Below are positions 62,885-64,000 of a stretch of 64,000 nt of DNA, piece after piece. This stretch comes from Apostichopus japonicus (taxonomy: Eukaryota > Echinodermata > Holothuroidea > Aspidochirotida > Stichopodidae). The notes under the pieces were generated by a model that saw only the letters and a list, made by a program, of their open reading frames with translations, was not told the DNA's origin and searched no databases. A program made the position numbers and the translations under genes. Within the stretch, counting starts at the first letter, position 1. Each line of letters opens with the position of its first letter. Location: NCBI RefSeq assembly GCF_037975245.1, contig NC_092561.1, forward strand, positions 8,430,001-8,494,000, given 5' to 3'.

Positions 62885-64000
62885 GGTCCAAAGCTAGAAA
62901 GAGATTAAAATCATAACAATTCCCATCAAGAGTCACACTCTTGAGAACCACATCATACTCCAGTTTTTTACTGCATATGTGTCTGTCAGTTGTCTTTTGT
63001 CCGTGGTTGTCTGTAGTCAAATGGTGTCGTGTTTGAAATGCTTTCGTGGTAAAAATCTTTTAACTCTTAAAAAATGTGGACTAAAATGAATAAGGGAATA
63101 TTTATCAACTTTGTTGTAACAATTCACTGTATGTTTTTTTTTCCTTTTTTTTCTGTCAGTTATATGGTTTTGCAAGTGTTTAGTGACTTTCATTTCTCAA
63201 CAGTTTTTTTTTTTTTTCAGAGAAAGTATTAGGAACGGTGTACTAGTAGATTCAGAGCGTGTGAAAAGGGTTTTTGTTGATTTTTTTTGTGATTGATCAA
63301 AGACCACTTGTGAGTGAATCAACTTGGAAATTACATTCAGTAATAATATTTCAAACAGATCAGAGTCCCTGTCACTTGAATCCCATGATAGTGGTTGCTT
63401 GTTCACTTTCATTTTCGTGATATCATGTTGTGACACTACCTTGTGCTGTTAGTACTAAACGGTTCTGCGTAAAACAACGTCGATGTTGATGTAGGTATAT
63501 GTTAAGTATCATGTTGAACTTCAATCTTGTGACACCACACTCGACTGAGGTGTTGCACATAAAAACATAGAAAAGATTTCGTAAAATATCGAAGAACACA
63601 AAACCACCCATGTTTAACGAAAAATGGTGTACAAATACCTAGTTACAAGCAGCTGTATGATAGCGTTTACCCACGTAGGTCTCTCAGTCACCATGTATCA
63701 CATATGTTATAACTTAAAACGTCATTGGTATTGGCCCCCACATTTAAGCATGTGGAGACAAAATTACTAGAAATTTTCAACAGTATTTGCTCAGAATCTC
63801 CATATGTTATTTCCAGATGTTATAGGAGGGATCAATTACAGAATTATATTTCTGAATAATTTGAAATGCTTCGAGGGTGACAATAAGTGCTTGATGAATT
63901 TTGAGCATTAGTGTGACCATTATTTGAGTTATCTAGCATAATTGGTGATATTACTGATGGCCTTTTTATGTCCAATGGTTGAAGTGACAGTAACAAACCA
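62885..64000. other. Downstream of CRY, nothing recognised
   Basis: T-rich tracts (near 63125 and 63206). May be further 3' UTR of CRY. No gene seen. Confidence 0.4.

Overview
The window looks like nuclear DNA of an invertebrate animal, most likely a deuterostome such as an echinoderm or hemichordate. It is AT-rich, has small GT-AG exons in kilobase introns, and contains a vertebrate-type (repressor-class) cryptochrome, an achaete-scute-type bHLH gene and the ectodomain of a Tie-like (angiopoietin-receptor-like) protein. Taxon is inferred from gene content only; the sequence gives no direct species evidence. No prokaryotic, CRISPR or intact viral feature was recognised.

Layout. 1-9.2 kb: gene-poor DNA with one hAT-type MITE (1454-1789), TA arrays and poly-C/G tracts. 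9.3-11.3 kb: an intron-less 638-codon gene on the minus strand with no recognised domain. 12.3-16.2 kb: a cluster of related hAT-type MITEs, two with 8-bp (or near 8-bp) target duplications, plus a 28-bp perfect palindrome. 18.9-24.5 kb: six minus-strand exons of a Tie-like gene (signal peptide, two Ig-like exons, three EGF-like exons), with a 54-bp minisatellite in one intron. 25.5-26.2 kb: about 600 bp of nearly pure (TA)n with an embedded tRNA-derived SINE fragment. Near 30.9 kb: a possible decayed Tie-like exon. 31.7-39.5 kb: an achaete-scute-like gene whose intron carries five identical tRNA-Arg(TCG) genes on the same strand. 41.7-47.1 kb: MITEs, one enclosing telomere-like repeats. 46.2-62.3 kb: a complete 12-coding-exon cryptochrome (607 codons plus stop) whose first intron holds a 145-bp tandem array with nuclear-receptor-type AGGTCA sites and whose eighth exon has a partial duplicate downstream.

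The three recognised genes do not form a pathway: Tie-like (extracellular signalling), achaete-scute (proneural transcription factor) and cryptochrome (circadian repressor). The most notable observations are the AGGTCA array in the cryptochrome intron, the His-to-Pro change in the cryptochrome HHLARH motif, the silent-only differences in the exon-8 duplicate, the kinase-less Tie-like gene, the tRNA-Arg cluster, and an apparent frame break in the bHLH gene.
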